From: Nesterenkonia marinintestina
GTDB taxonomy: Bacteria; Actinomycetota; Actinomycetes; Actinomycetales; Micrococcaceae
Length of the DNA stretch: 64,000 bases
Assembly: GCF_025420485.1 (NCBI RefSeq)
Contig: NZ_JAOEFD010000008.1
Span: 51,858 to 115,857 of the forward strand
Reading direction: 5' to 3'
Positions within the stretch are counted from its first letter, which is position 1. Every line of letters begins with the position of its first letter. Positions 25,683 through 33,736 of this stretch are shown here, one piece after another. The notes beneath the pieces were generated by a model. That model made no database searches, was not told the origin of the DNA, and worked only from the letters and a program-made list of their open reading frames with translations. Position numbers and translations under genes: made by a program.

Positions 25683-25964
25683 ATGGTGACAGCGATCGTG
25701 ATGATCAAGACCGACCAGGACGCCATCGTCGAGGCGGCTCAGCAGATCGTCGCCGTCGACGGGGTCCGTGAGGTCTACTCGGTCACGGGCGGCTGGGACC
25801 TGGTGGCCATCGTGGAGGGGCGCCGGTTCGACGACCTCTCCAGCCTCATCCCGGACCGCATCGCGAAGGTGCCCGGCCTGCGGGACACCGAGACGCTCGT
25901 GGCCTTCCGGGCGCACAGCGAGGCCGACCTGGAGGCCGGCTTCGCCCTCGGCATGGAGGACTGA
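25683..25964 (+). CDS. stand-alone Lrp/AsnC ligand-binding domain protein
   Basis: A 93-residue protein with no DNA-binding helix-turn-helix. It has only the RAM (regulation of amino acid metabolism) domain of Lrp/AsnC regulators: MVTAIVMIKTDQDAIVEAAQ, then VREVYSVTGGWDLVAIVEG with the typical GxxD turn, and a closing strand. ATG 25683 follows AGGAGGG. Such lone domains can form decamers and bind amino acids, and may modulate full-length Lrp proteins. trpS follows after 53 bp, hinting at amino-acid sensing, but that is only context. Confidence 0.88.
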   Translation: MVTAIVMIKTDQDAIVEAAQQIVAVDGVREVYSVTGGWDLVAIVEGRRFDDLSSLIPDRIAKVPGLRDTETLVAFRAHSEADLEAGFALGMED

Positions 25965-26017
25965 GCCGCCCCGCGGCAGGGGAACACACGACGCAGCAGC
26001 ATCGAGAGGACGGATAC

Positions 26018-27094
26018 GTGGGTCAGACCCCGCACAGCCAGGAGCCCGCGACGGGTGCGACCACGCTCCCCGGAGTCGGGGAGGGGGCGCGGGAGAGGGT
26101 GCTCTCCGGCATGCAGCCCTCGGCCGACTCCCTGCACCTGGGGAACTACATCGGCGCTCTGAAGAACTGGGTGCGGACCCAGGAGGAGTACGACGCCTAC
26201 TTCTTCATCCCGGACATGCACGGCATCACCGTCGCCCACGAGCCGACCGACCTGCGCGAGCGGACCCACCGCACCGCCGCGCAGTACATCGCCGGAGGGA
26301 TCGACGTCGGACGCTCCACGCTGTTCGTCCAGTCCCAGGTGCCCGAGCACGCCCAGCTGAGCTGGATCATGACCTGCCTGACCGGGATGGGCGAGGCCTC
26401 CCGGATGACGCAGTTCAAGGACAAGACCCGCAGGTCCGGCACCGACGCCGCCGGGGTGGGGCTCTTCGCCTACCCGATGCTCATGGCCGCCGACATCCTC
26501 CTGTACCAGCCGCACGGCGTGCCGGTGGGCGACGACCAGAAGCAGCATGTGGAGCTAGCCCGGAACCTCGCCCAGCGATTCAACCACCGCTTCGGGGAGA
26601 CCTTCCGGGTGCCCGAGCCGTTCATCCCCGAGTCCGGGGCGCGGATCTACGACCTGCAGAACCCCACGGCGAAGATGAGCAAGTCGGCGGAGTCGCCCAA
26701 CGGGCTGCTGAACCTGCTCGACACCGATAAGCAGATGGCGAAGAAGATCCGCTCGGCCGTGACCGACGACGGCACCGAGATCCGTTTCGACCGTGAGGAG
26801 AAGCCTGGGGTCTCGAACCTGCTGGCGATCTATTCCGCGGTCGGGGAGCGCAGCATCGACGACCTGGTCGAGGAGTTCCAGGGTCGGATGTACGGACACC
26901 TGAAGGTGGAGCTGGCCGACGTCGTCGTCGCCGCGCTCGGACCGGTCCGCGACCGGGCGCTGGAGCTGCTGGACGACCGGGCCGAGCTCGACGCCCTGCT
27001 GGCCCGCGGCGCGGCCAAGGCGCGGGAGACCGCACGGCCAGTGGTGGCCGAGGTCTACGAGAAGATCGGCTTCCTGCCGCCGGCGCAGGACTGA
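26018..27094 (+). CDS. trpS: tryptophanyl-tRNA synthetase
   Basis: A 358-residue class I synthetase that charges tRNA-Trp. The HIGH-type motif is in SADSLHLGNYIGAL, the second substrate region in VPVGDDQKQHVELAR, and the KMSKS motif in AKMSKSAES. GTG 26018 is the start, after GAGAGGACG. The first 30 residues are a variable N-terminal extension. Length is normal. Located in a run of co-directional genes with the Lrp-like protein upstream and the BrkB gene 4 bp downstream. Confidence 0.96.
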   Translation: MGQTPHSQEPATGATTLPGVGEGARERVLSGMQPSADSLHLGNYIGALKNWVRTQEEYDAYFFIPDMHGITVAHEPTDLRERTHRTAAQYIAGGIDVGRSTLFVQSQVPEHAQLSWIMTCLTGMGEASRMTQFKDKTRRSGTDAAGVGLFAYPMLMAADILLYQPHGVPVGDDQKQHVELARNLAQRFNHRFGETFRVPEPFIPESGARIYDLQNPTAKMSKSAESPNGLLNLLDTDKQMAKKIRSAVTDDGTEIRFDREEKPGVSNLLAIYSAVGERSIDDLVEEFQGRMYGHLKVELADVVVAALGPVRDRALELLDDRAELDALLARGAAKARETARPVVAEVYEKIGFLPPAQD

Positions 27095-27098
27095 CGTC

Positions 27099-28307
27099 GT
27101 GGCGGGTGAGGACGCAGGTCGACGGAGCGCCGGCTCCGAGCCGCACCGCACCCGGCGCTCCGATGAGTCGGGGTCGGTCCCACTGGGCCCCGACGACCGG
27201 ATCCGTCCGCGCACCTCGCAGCACCATGCCCTGCTCGAATCGGCCAAGAGCCGCATCGACAGGATCGACAATCGCCAGGAGGTCACCCCCCGCCCGGACC
27301 CCGTCGACCTGCACACCCTGCGTCAGCGGGAGCTGAGGGCGCGGAGGGAGGTCGGCAGGATCCGCCGCGAGCGGCGCGGTGCCGGTGCGCTGATCCCGGC
27401 GATGATCTTCTGGGGCCTGACCCGGCTGGACACCACGCGCGGCATGCGGACTGTGAACCTCTTCTTCTTCCACTACGGGACCGTCATGGCGGCGGGCGCC
27501 GCCTACATGATGTTCTTCTCGGTGGCGGCGATGCTGGTCGCCGGCTTCTCGATCGCCGGCATCGTGGTCGGCGGGAACGAGCAGCTCCAGCAGGACCTCG
27601 TCGCCGCGGTGAACACGGCGATCCCCGGGCTGATCGACACCGGCGACGGCGGGGGACTGGCCTCTCAGGAGCAGCTGTTCCGCCAGCAGGGGTTCAGCGC
27701 CGCGCTGGGGGTGTCCCTGGTGGTGCTCGTGGTGACCTCGCTGAGCTGGCTGCACGGGCTGCGGTCGGGGGTGCGTTCGATCTTCGACCGACCGCTGATG
27801 GCCGAGAACATCATCATCGTGAAGCTGCGGGATCTGGGGCTGATGCTCATCGTGGCGGTGCTGCTGCTGGGCACCGTCGGCCTGTGGGCGCTGACCACCG
27901 ACGTGGTGCAGACCGCCATGGAGTTCCTGGGGTGGGACGAGGGGCCCCTGATGACGGTGATCAGCCGGGCGGGGATCCCGCTGGTCACGTTCCTGATGGA
28001 CGGGCTGCTGGCGCTCCTGCTGCTCCGGGTGGCCTCACGGGTGGTGATCCCGGTGGCGGTGCTGTGGCAGTCGGTGCTGATCGCCGCGGTGGGGGCCTCC
28101 CTGCTGCGCATGGTCTCCGGGCAGCTGTTCGCGGGATCGGCGAATCCGATCCTCGATTCGTTCACCGCCGTGCTGGGGCTGTTCTTCTACTTCTTCCTGT
28201 TCAGCCTGGTGATCCTGCTGGCCGCCTCTTGGGGAGCGGTGGGGGTCGCCCGCCGCGCGGAGCGTCGCAGTGAGCGGCGCGCCTCCGGAGCCCGCTCCCC
28301 GCAGTGA
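27099..28307 (+). CDS. YihY/BrkB family membrane protein
   Basis: A 402-residue membrane protein (UPF0761). An N-terminal cytoplasmic region of about 120 residues is rich in Arg, Asp and Glu. About six to seven helices follow. The family signature region NLFFFHYGTVMAAGAAYMMF and later SWLHGLRSGVRSIF are present. Function in the family is unsettled; the old link to ribonuclease BN is wrong. The GTG start at 27099 lies 4 bp after the trpS stop. Confidence 0.85.
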   Translation: MAGEDAGRRSAGSEPHRTRRSDESGSVPLGPDDRIRPRTSQHHALLESAKSRIDRIDNRQEVTPRPDPVDLHTLRQRELRARREVGRIRRERRGAGALIPAMIFWGLTRLDTTRGMRTVNLFFFHYGTVMAAGAAYMMFFSVAAMLVAGFSIAGIVVGGNEQLQQDLVAAVNTAIPGLIDTGDGGGLASQEQLFRQQGFSAALGVSLVVLVVTSLSWLHGLRSGVRSIFDRPLMAENIIIVKLRDLGLMLIVAVLLLGTVGLWALTTDVVQTAMEFLGWDEGPLMTVISRAGIPLVTFLMDGLLALLLLRVASRVVIPVAVLWQSVLIAAVGASLLRMVSGQLFAGSANPILDSFTAVLGLFFYFFLFSLVILLAASWGAVGVARRAERRSERRASGARSPQ

Positions 28308-28334
28308 CCCCACAGTGACTCCGCAGTGACTCCG
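28302..28334 (+). repeat. 11-bp tandem repeat at gene end
   Basis: CAGTGAC(C/T)CC(A/G) is repeated three times, beginning within the stop region of the BrkB gene. Confidence 0.6.
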
Positions 28335-28393
28335 CAGCGGTCCGCGTGCACGTCCGGCCGGCTCGTGACCTCGCCCCACCTCCTGCTTGACTC

Positions 28394-28473
28394 CGCCCCC
28401 ACCATCGAGGGAGAGAATCTCGCCCCGACTCGCCGGCCGGTGGGGACGAACTTCTCTCCCTCGATGAGTGGGC
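28394..28473. repeat. dispersed palindromic repeat, copy B
   Basis: A perfect 15-bp inverted repeat: CATCGAGGGAGAGAA (28403-28417) and TTCTCTCCCTCGATG (28452-28466). It is flanked on the left by CCGCCCCCAC as in copy A. The 34-nt loop includes GACTCGCCGG, also found in copy A. Confidence 0.75.
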
Positions 28474-28480
28474 CCGCCGC

Positions 28481-28556
28481 CCCGCTGATCGAGGGAGCAC
28501 GACGTGCCGCGACACGCCGATCCGGGCCGCAGGATTCGCTCCCTCGACGGTGGGGT
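28481..28556. repeat. dispersed palindromic repeat, copy C
   Basis: ATCGAGGGAGCACGACGTGC on the left, GCTCCCTCGACGGTGGGG on the right. The reverse complement of the right arm matches the left arm of copy A (CCCCACC-GTCGAGGGAGC, then TGCGGC). Confidence 0.7.
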
Positions 28557-28674
28557 CAGGGGAGCAACGGGTCGGGAGGGCGCTGTAGGGGTCAGGGGAG
28601 CACCGGGGTGCGGGGCGCTTCAAGGCTCAGAGTGCACAGGCTCGGGCAGTGCTGCGGCACAGAGACGGAGACAG

Positions 28675-28719
28675 AGAGAGGGGGCAGGAGGAGATCCGAT
28701 CTCCTCCTGCCCCCTCTCT
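28675..28719. terminator. very strong hairpin at sdhB end
   Basis: A perfect 21-bp stem (28675-28695 with 28699-28719) with a 3-nt loop, containing GGGGGCAGGAGGAGAT and its complement. It ends the sdhCDAB transcript on the minus strand and could stop transcription from the left as well. Confidence 0.8.
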
Positions 28720-28773
28720 GCGCCGGGGCGCACCCGGATGCGCGGTGCTCCGACGGTCAGTCGGTCACGGCGA

Positions 28774-29559
28774 TCACATCGCGCGGGTGAGGATCGCCTG
28801 CTTGACCTCGGCGATCGCCTTGGTGACCTCGATGCCGCGCGGGCATGCGTCGGTGCAGTTGAAGGTCGTGCGGCAGCGCCACACGCCCTCCTTGTCGTTG
28901 AGCACCTCCAGGCGCAGGTCGCCGGCGTCGTCGCGGGAGTCGAAGATGAATCGGTGCGCGTTCACGATGGCGGCGGGCCCGAAGTACTGCCCGTCGGTCC
29001 AGAACACCGGGCAGGACGACGTGCACGCCGCGCACAGGATGCACTTGGTGGTGTCGTCGAACCGCTGGCGCTCCTCCGCCGACTGCAGCCGCTCGGCGGT
29101 CGGGGCCGGAGAGCTGTTGATCAGGAAGGGCATGATCTCTCGGTAGGACTGGAAGAACGGCTCCATGTCCACGATCAGGTCCTTCTCGATCGGCAGACCC
29201 TTGATCGGCTCCACCGTGATCGGCTTGGAGGTGTCCAGGTCCTTCAGCAGGGTCTTGCAGGCCAGACGGTTGCGTCCGTTGATGCGCATCGCATCCGAGC
29301 CGCAGATCCCGTGCGCGCAGGAGCGGCGGAACGTGAGCGACCCGTCGATCTCCCACTTGACCTTGTGCATGGCGTCCAGCACGCGGTCGGTGCCGAACAT
29401 GGTGATCGTCCACTCGTCCCACCGGGCCTCCTCGGAGAACTCCGGGTCGTAGCGGCGGACCTTGAGGGTGATGTCGAAGCTGGGAACCTCGCCCCCGCCC
29501 TCGCCCTGATCGAGGTCGACCTTGGAGGCGGGCTCTGCGACGTCGGAAGTGGTGCTCAT
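28774..29559 (-). CDS. sdhB: succinate dehydrogenase iron-sulfur subunit
   Basis: A 261-residue electron-transfer subunit of complex II. The 2Fe-2S cysteines lie in SCAHGICGSDAM and RNRLAC, and the 4Fe-4S and 3Fe-4S cysteines in CILCAACTSSCPVFW and NCTDACPRGIEV. The order and length are those of SdhB. It takes electrons from SdhA and hands them to the membrane quinone site of SdhC/SdhD. The ATG overlaps the sdhA stop by one base (TGATG). Confidence 0.97.
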   Translation of the reverse strand: MSTTSDVAEPASKVDLDQGEGGGEVPSFDITLKVRRYDPEFSEEARWDEWTITMFGTDRVLDAMHKVKWEIDGSLTFRRSCAHGICGSDAMRINGRNRLACKTLLKDLDTSKPITVEPIKGLPIEKDLIVDMEPFFQSYREIMPFLINSSPAPTAERLQSAEERQRFDDTTKCILCAACTSSCPVFWTDGQYFGPAAIVNAHRFIFDSRDDAGDLRLEVLNDKEGVWRCRTTFNCTDACPRGIEVTKAIAEVKQAILTRAM

Positions 29560-31346
29560 CAGTACTTACGCTCCATCGGCTCGTAACGGGTGAAGACGAC
29601 CGGCTTGGTGTCGAAACGGATGCCCTTGATGCCCTCCATCTCAGCCTCAGGGTCCTTGTAGAGCATCGAGTGCAGCATGAACCGGTCGTCGTCGCGGTCC
29701 GGGAAGTCCTCGCGGTAGTGGCCGCCGCGGGACTCCTGACGGTGCAGGGCGGAAACGGTCATGACCTCGGCCATGTCGAGCAGGAAGCCCAGCTCCACAG
29801 CCTCGAGCAGGTCGAGGTTGAACCGCCGACCCTTGTCCTGGATCTGCACGTTCCGGTACCGGGCGCGCAGCTTGTCGATCACGTCGAGCGCCTCGCGGAT
29901 GGTCTCCTCGGAGCGGAACACCTGCATGTTCGCGTCCATGGTCTCCTGCAGGTCCGATCGGATGGCGGCCACCCGCTCGCCGCCGGAGCCGCTGCGCACG
30001 ACGTCGAGCATCTCCACCGTCGCGGTCTCCGGGGTCTCCGGCAGCTCGACGAACTCGGCGCCTGCGGCGTACTCGGCCGCGGAGATCCCGGCCCGCTTGC
30101 CGAAGACGTTGATGTCCAGCAGCGAGTTGGTGCCCAGACGGTTCGAGCCGTGGACCGAGACGCAGGCCACCTCGCCCGCGGCGTACAGCCCGGGCACGAT
30201 GGTCTCGTTGTCCTGCAGGACCTCGGCGTCCACCGTGGTCGGGATCCCGCCCATGGCGTAGTGGCAGGTCGGGAACACCGGCACCGGCTCCGTGTAGGGC
30301 TCCACGCCCAGGTAGGTGCGGGCGAACTCGGTGATGTCGGGCAGCTTCGAGTCGATGTGCTCCGGCTCCAGGTGGGTCAGGTCCAGCAGCACGTAGTCCT
30401 TGTTCGGACCGGCGCCGCGCCCCTGCCGCACCTCCTCGGCCATCGACCGGGCGACGATGTCACGCGGGGCGAGGTCCTTGATGGTGGGGGCGTAGCGCTC
30501 CATGAACCTTTCGCCATCGGCGTTGCGCAGGATGCCTCCCTCGCCGCGGGCGGCCTCGGAGAGCAGGATGCCCAGTCCGGCCAGGCCGGTCGGGTGGAAC
30601 TGCACGAACTCCATGTCCTCCAGCGGGATCCCGGCCCGGTAGGCGATGGCCATGCCGTCGCCGGTCAGGGTGTGGGCGTTGGAGGTGGTCTTGAAGATCT
30701 TGCCCAGACCGCCGGAGGCGAAGACGACGGACTTGGCCTGGAAGATGTGGATCTCCCCGTCCGCCAGGTCGTAGGACACCACGCCGGCCACACGCTTCTG
30801 CATGAATGTGGAGCCGTCCTCGCGGGTGGCCTCCTCCTCGACGGTGAGCAGGTCGAGCACGTAGTACTCGTTGTAGAACTCGACGTTGTGCTTCACGCAG
30901 TTCTGGTACAGCGTCTGGAGGATCATGTGACCGGTGCGGTCCGCGGCGTAGCACGCGCGGCGCACGGCGGCCTTGCCGTGGTCCCGGGTGTGGCCGCCGA
31001 AGCGGCGCTGGTCGATCTTCCCCTCCGGGGTGCGGTTGAAGGGTAGCCCCATCTTCTCGAGGTCGAGGACCGCGTCGATGGCCTCCTTGGCCATGACCTC
31101 GGCGGCGTCCTGGTCGACGAGGTAGTCACCGCCCTTGACCGTGTCGAAGGTGTGCCACTCCCAGTTGTCCTCCTCCACGTTGGCCAGCGCGGCGCACATG
31201 CCGCCCTGCGCGGCCCCGGTGTGGGAGCGGGTCGGGTAGAGCTTGGTCAGCACGGCGGTGTGCGCACGCTGGCCCGATTCGATGGCGGCGCGCATGCCGG
31301 CGCCTCCTGCGCCGACGATGACGACGTCGTACTTGTGTACCTGCAT
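29559..31346 (-). CDS. sdhA: succinate dehydrogenase flavoprotein subunit
   Basis: A 595-residue catalytic subunit that oxidises succinate to fumarate. The N-terminal FAD motif is DVVIVGAGGAGMRAAIES. The histidine that bonds FAD covalently lies in RSHTGAAQGGMCAAL. The substrate region HPTGLAGLGIL and the HGSNRLGTNSLLDI segment follow in normal order. Length is typical. It is preceded by sdhD (52-bp gap) and overlaps sdhB by one base. Confidence 0.98.
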   Translation of the reverse strand: MQVHKYDVVIVGAGGAGMRAAIESGQRAHTAVLTKLYPTRSHTGAAQGGMCAALANVEEDNWEWHTFDTVKGGDYLVDQDAAEVMAKEAIDAVLDLEKMGLPFNRTPEGKIDQRRFGGHTRDHGKAAVRRACYAADRTGHMILQTLYQNCVKHNVEFYNEYYVLDLLTVEEEATREDGSTFMQKRVAGVVSYDLADGEIHIFQAKSVVFASGGLGKIFKTTSNAHTLTGDGMAIAYRAGIPLEDMEFVQFHPTGLAGLGILLSEAARGEGGILRNADGERFMERYAPTIKDLAPRDIVARSMAEEVRQGRGAGPNKDYVLLDLTHLEPEHIDSKLPDITEFARTYLGVEPYTEPVPVFPTCHYAMGGIPTTVDAEVLQDNETIVPGLYAAGEVACVSVHGSNRLGTNSLLDINVFGKRAGISAAEYAAGAEFVELPETPETATVEMLDVVRSGSGGERVAAIRSDLQETMDANMQVFRSEETIREALDVIDKLRARYRNVQIQDKGRRFNLDLLEAVELGFLLDMAEVMTVSALHRQESRGGHYREDFPDRDDDRFMLHSMLYKDPEAEMEGIKGIRFDTKPVVFTRYEPMERKY

Positions 31347-31398
31347 CAGTGGAGGGTCTCTCTTCTCGGGTGTCTCAGAGGTGGTGCTCGACGGAGGG

Positions 31399-31908
31399 TC
31401 AGCCGACGACGTCGTGGCAGAAGGCCGGGACGGAGTCCAGCAGCTCGCCGGAGGAGTCCATCAGGCAGGGCTCGAAGGTGAAGATCACCAGGGTTCCCAG
31501 GGTGATGATCACTGCGGAGGCGACGAAGAGGATGCCCTTGAGTGCGACGCGGGTGCGGTCCTTCTCGGCGTAGTCGTCGATGATCGTGCGCATGCCGTTG
31601 GTGCCGTGCAGCATCGCCAGCCACAGCATCACCAGATCCCAGAACTGCCAGACCGGGTTGGCCCACTTGCCGGCGACGAAGCCGAAGTCGATCTGGTGGA
31701 TGCCGTCGCCCATCATCAGGTTGGTCCACAGGTGGACGAAGATCAGCACGATCAGCGCCAGGCCGGAGATGCGCATGAACAGCCAGGCGGCCATCTCGAA
31801 GCTGCCGGAGCCGGAGCCGCTGCGGAGGTACTTGGGGTCGATTCGGCCGGAGCGCGGGGCCTCGATGCCGTGCGCGGGGAGGACCGCTTCGGGGTTCTTG
31901 GTCGTCAT
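31399..31908 (-). CDS. sdhD: succinate dehydrogenase membrane anchor subunit D
   Basis: A 169-residue protein with three helices (about 45-65, 85-105 and 122-143). The histidine in VLIFVHLWTNLMMGDG is in the place of the heme/quinone region of anchor subunits, and MLHGTNGMRTIIDDY is the family's second landmark. The first 40 residues are a soluble, Ser/Gly-rich extension. The C-terminus has a short tail with two Cys. It anchors SdhAB with SdhC; the gap to sdhC is 2 bp. Confidence 0.92.
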   Translation of the reverse strand: MTTKNPEAVLPAHGIEAPRSGRIDPKYLRSGSGSGSFEMAAWLFMRISGLALIVLIFVHLWTNLMMGDGIHQIDFGFVAGKWANPVWQFWDLVMLWLAMLHGTNGMRTIIDDYAEKDRTRVALKGILFVASAVIITLGTLVIFTFEPCLMDSSGELLDSVPAFCHDVVG

Positions 31909-31910
31909 GA

Positions 31911-32294
31911 TCAGGCTCCCTGGAAGAACAGCATCAGGTGGCGGACGGTGAAGGCGGCCATGGTGATCACCCAGAGCCCGACGACGCCCCAGAGGAGCTG
32001 CCGGTGGTACCGGGTGCCCTGCTTCCAGAAGTCGACGAGGATGATGCGCAGGCCGTTGAAGGCGTGGAAGACGATGCCGCCGACCAGTCCGATCTCGCCG
32101 ACGATCATGATGGGGTTCTTATAGGCGCCGATCACGGCGTCGTAGGCCTCGGGGGAGACCCGCACGAGCGAGGTGTCGAGCACGTGGACCAGCAGGAAGA
32201 AGAAGATCCCCACCCCGCTGATCCGGTGGACGACCCACGACCACATGCCTTCGCGGCCCCGGTACAGGGTCCCGCCTGTCTTGGTTTGCGTCAC
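31911..32294 (-). CDS. sdhC: succinate dehydrogenase cytochrome b556 subunit
   Basis: A 127-residue subunit with three helices. Family landmarks are WSWVVHRISGVGIFFFLLVH (helix 1, quinone-site Ser/Arg and a His) and VFHAFNGLRIILVDFW (heme-ligand His). GTG 32294 follows GGGAGGTTAGG. First gene of the sdhCDAB operon, which makes complex II of the respiratory chain and links the TCA cycle to quinone. Confidence 0.93.
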   Translation of the reverse strand: MTQTKTGGTLYRGREGMWSWVVHRISGVGIFFFLLVHVLDTSLVRVSPEAYDAVIGAYKNPIMIVGEIGLVGGIVFHAFNGLRIILVDFWKQGTRYHRQLLWGVVGLWVITMAAFTVRHLMLFFQGA

Positions 32295-32415
32295 GAGTTC
32301 CTAACCTCCCTGCAGCGCCGCACGGAAGACCGCCCACCGCCCCTCCCTCGGGTGCGGCGATCGCGCGGCGGTGCTGACTCGTACGAGGCCGGTGCGAATG
32401 CGATCTCGAGACACC

Positions 32416-32421
32416 AGCGTA
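32416..32421 (-). promoter_or_regulatory. possible -10 box for sdhCDAB
   Basis: TACGCT on the minus strand, about 120 nt before the sdhC GTG. It has no clear -35, so this is a weak call. Confidence 0.3.
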
Positions 32422-32464
32422 CGACACCGCGGCCCCCAGGTCGGGCCGCGACGACGAGGTCGCG

Positions 32465-32474
32465 GCAATATTGC
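32465..32474. promoter_or_regulatory. AT-rich palindrome between sdhC and manC
   Basis: GCAATATTGC is a perfect 10-bp palindrome in otherwise very GC-rich DNA, overlapped by GTCGC/GCGAC. It lies about 40 bp behind the possible sdh -10 box and 90 bp before the manC promoter, a place suited to a regulator. Confidence 0.4.
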
Positions 32475-32563
32475 GACGTACGCGCGTCCGATGGGCCCGC
32501 GCCGGGCGGGGTGCCGAATGCCGCGGGGCGCTCCGCGCGCCGCGCAGACCGGTCACGTCCGTC

Positions 32564-32569
32564 TACCCT
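32564..32569 (+). promoter_or_regulatory. -10 box of leaderless manC
   Basis: TACCCT, 6 nt before GTG 32576. Confidence 0.5.
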
Positions 32570-32575
32570 GTAGGG

Positions 32576-33736
32576 GTGACTCATGGAGATGAGGGCGCCG
32601 CACGCACGCCCGCCGCGACCCGCGCCGATCCCTTCGAACGCTTCACCACAGTGATCCCCGCCGGAGGTGTGGGGACGCGTCTGTGGCCCCTGTCCCGGGC
32701 GAAGGCGCCGAAGTTCCTCCATGACCTCACCGGCTCCGGGACCACGCTGATCCGAGGCACCTACGAACGCATGGCGCCGCTGACCGGAGCGCACGTCATG
32801 GTCGTCACCGGGGAGGACCACCGGGAGGCGGTGCGCCGGCAGATCCCGGAGCTCGACGTCGAAGACCTCATCCTCGAGCCCTCTCCGAAGGACTCGGCGG
32901 CGGCGATCGGTCTGGCCGCGGCGATCCTGGCCCACCGCGACCCGGACATGATCATGGGCTCGTTCGCCGCCGACCAGGTGATCGCCCCGGTCGACGCCTT
33001 CCAGGACGCCGTCCGGGAGGCCGCCGCGACCGCCGCCACGGGCAGGATCGTCACCATCGGGATCACCCCGACCTACCCGTCGACCGGCTTCGGATACATC
33101 CGACGCGGAGCGCAGCTCGACGTCGACGGCGCCCCGCACGCCCATCAGGTCGACCGCTTCGTGGAGAAGCCCGACGAGGCGACGGCCCAGCGCTACGTCG
33201 ACTCCGGGGACCACCTGTGGAACGCGGGGATGTTCGTAGCACCGGTCGGACTGCTGCTCCACCATCTGAGGCGGACCGAGCCTGAGCTGCACGCCGGGCT
33301 GACGGAGATCGCCGAGGCCTGGGAGGCCGGCGACGGAAGCGCCGAGGAGGTGATGGCCCGGGTCTGGCCGACGCTGACCAGCACCGCCATCGACTACGCG
33401 GTCGCCGAACCGGCGGCCGACGCCGGTGACGTCGCCGTCGTTCCGGGGGACTTCACCTGGGACGACGTCGGCGACTTCGCCGCGATCGCGCGGCTCAACC
33501 CGGCGGAGCACGAGGATGCGATGACGGTTCTCGGCGAACAGGCGCGGGTGTACTCCGACCAGTCCTCCGGCGTCGTGGTCTCCGACACCCGGCGCGTGGT
33601 CGCCCTGATCGGCGTCGAGGACATCGTGGTGGTCGACACCGACGACGCCCTGCTGGTCACCACCACCGATCACGCCCAGGCGGTCAAGCAGGCCGTGGAG
33701 GCGCTGCGCGAGAAGGGAGACTCCGATGTCCTCTGA
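32576..33736 (+). CDS. manC: mannose-1-phosphate guanylyltransferase
   Basis: A 386-residue nucleotidyltransferase making GDP-mannose from mannose-1-phosphate and GTP for glycan and glycolipid synthesis. The pyrophosphorylase signature is VIPAGGVGTRLWPLSRAKAP, followed by FLHDLTGSGTTLI. The sugar-binding FVEKPDEATA and WNAGMFV are present. It lacks the C-terminal isomerase domain of bifunctional enzymes, as usual in actinobacteria. I chose GTG 32576 because a -10 box is 6 nt upstream (leaderless). Longer frames begin in Arg-rich, unrelated sequence. The end overlaps the next gene by 11 bp. Confidence 0.92.
   Translation: MTHGDEGAARTPAATRADPFERFTTVIPAGGVGTRLWPLSRAKAPKFLHDLTGSGTTLIRGTYERMAPLTGAHVMVVTGEDHREAVRRQIPELDVEDLILEPSPKDSAAAIGLAAAILAHRDPDMIMGSFAADQVIAPVDAFQDAVREAAATAATGRIVTIGITPTYPSTGFGYIRRGAQLDVDGAPHAHQVDRFVEKPDEATAQRYVDSGDHLWNAGMFVAPVGLLLHHLRRTEPELHAGLTEIAEAWEAGDGSAEEVMARVWPTLTSTAIDYAVAEPAADAGDVAVVPGDFTWDDVGDFAAIARLNPAEHEDAMTVLGEQARVYSDQSSGVVVSDTRRVVALIGVEDIVVVDTDDALLVTTTDHAQAVKQAVEALREKGDSDVL

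Larger units (their letters stand above)
28308..28673. other. gene-free stretch with repeats
   Basis: No plausible gene on either strand. It holds the 11-bp tandem repeat, palindromic repeat copies B and C, and a spaced repeat GTCAGGGGAGCA(A/C)CGGG at about 28555 and 28596. The strong hairpin begins just beyond it. Confidence 0.65.
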
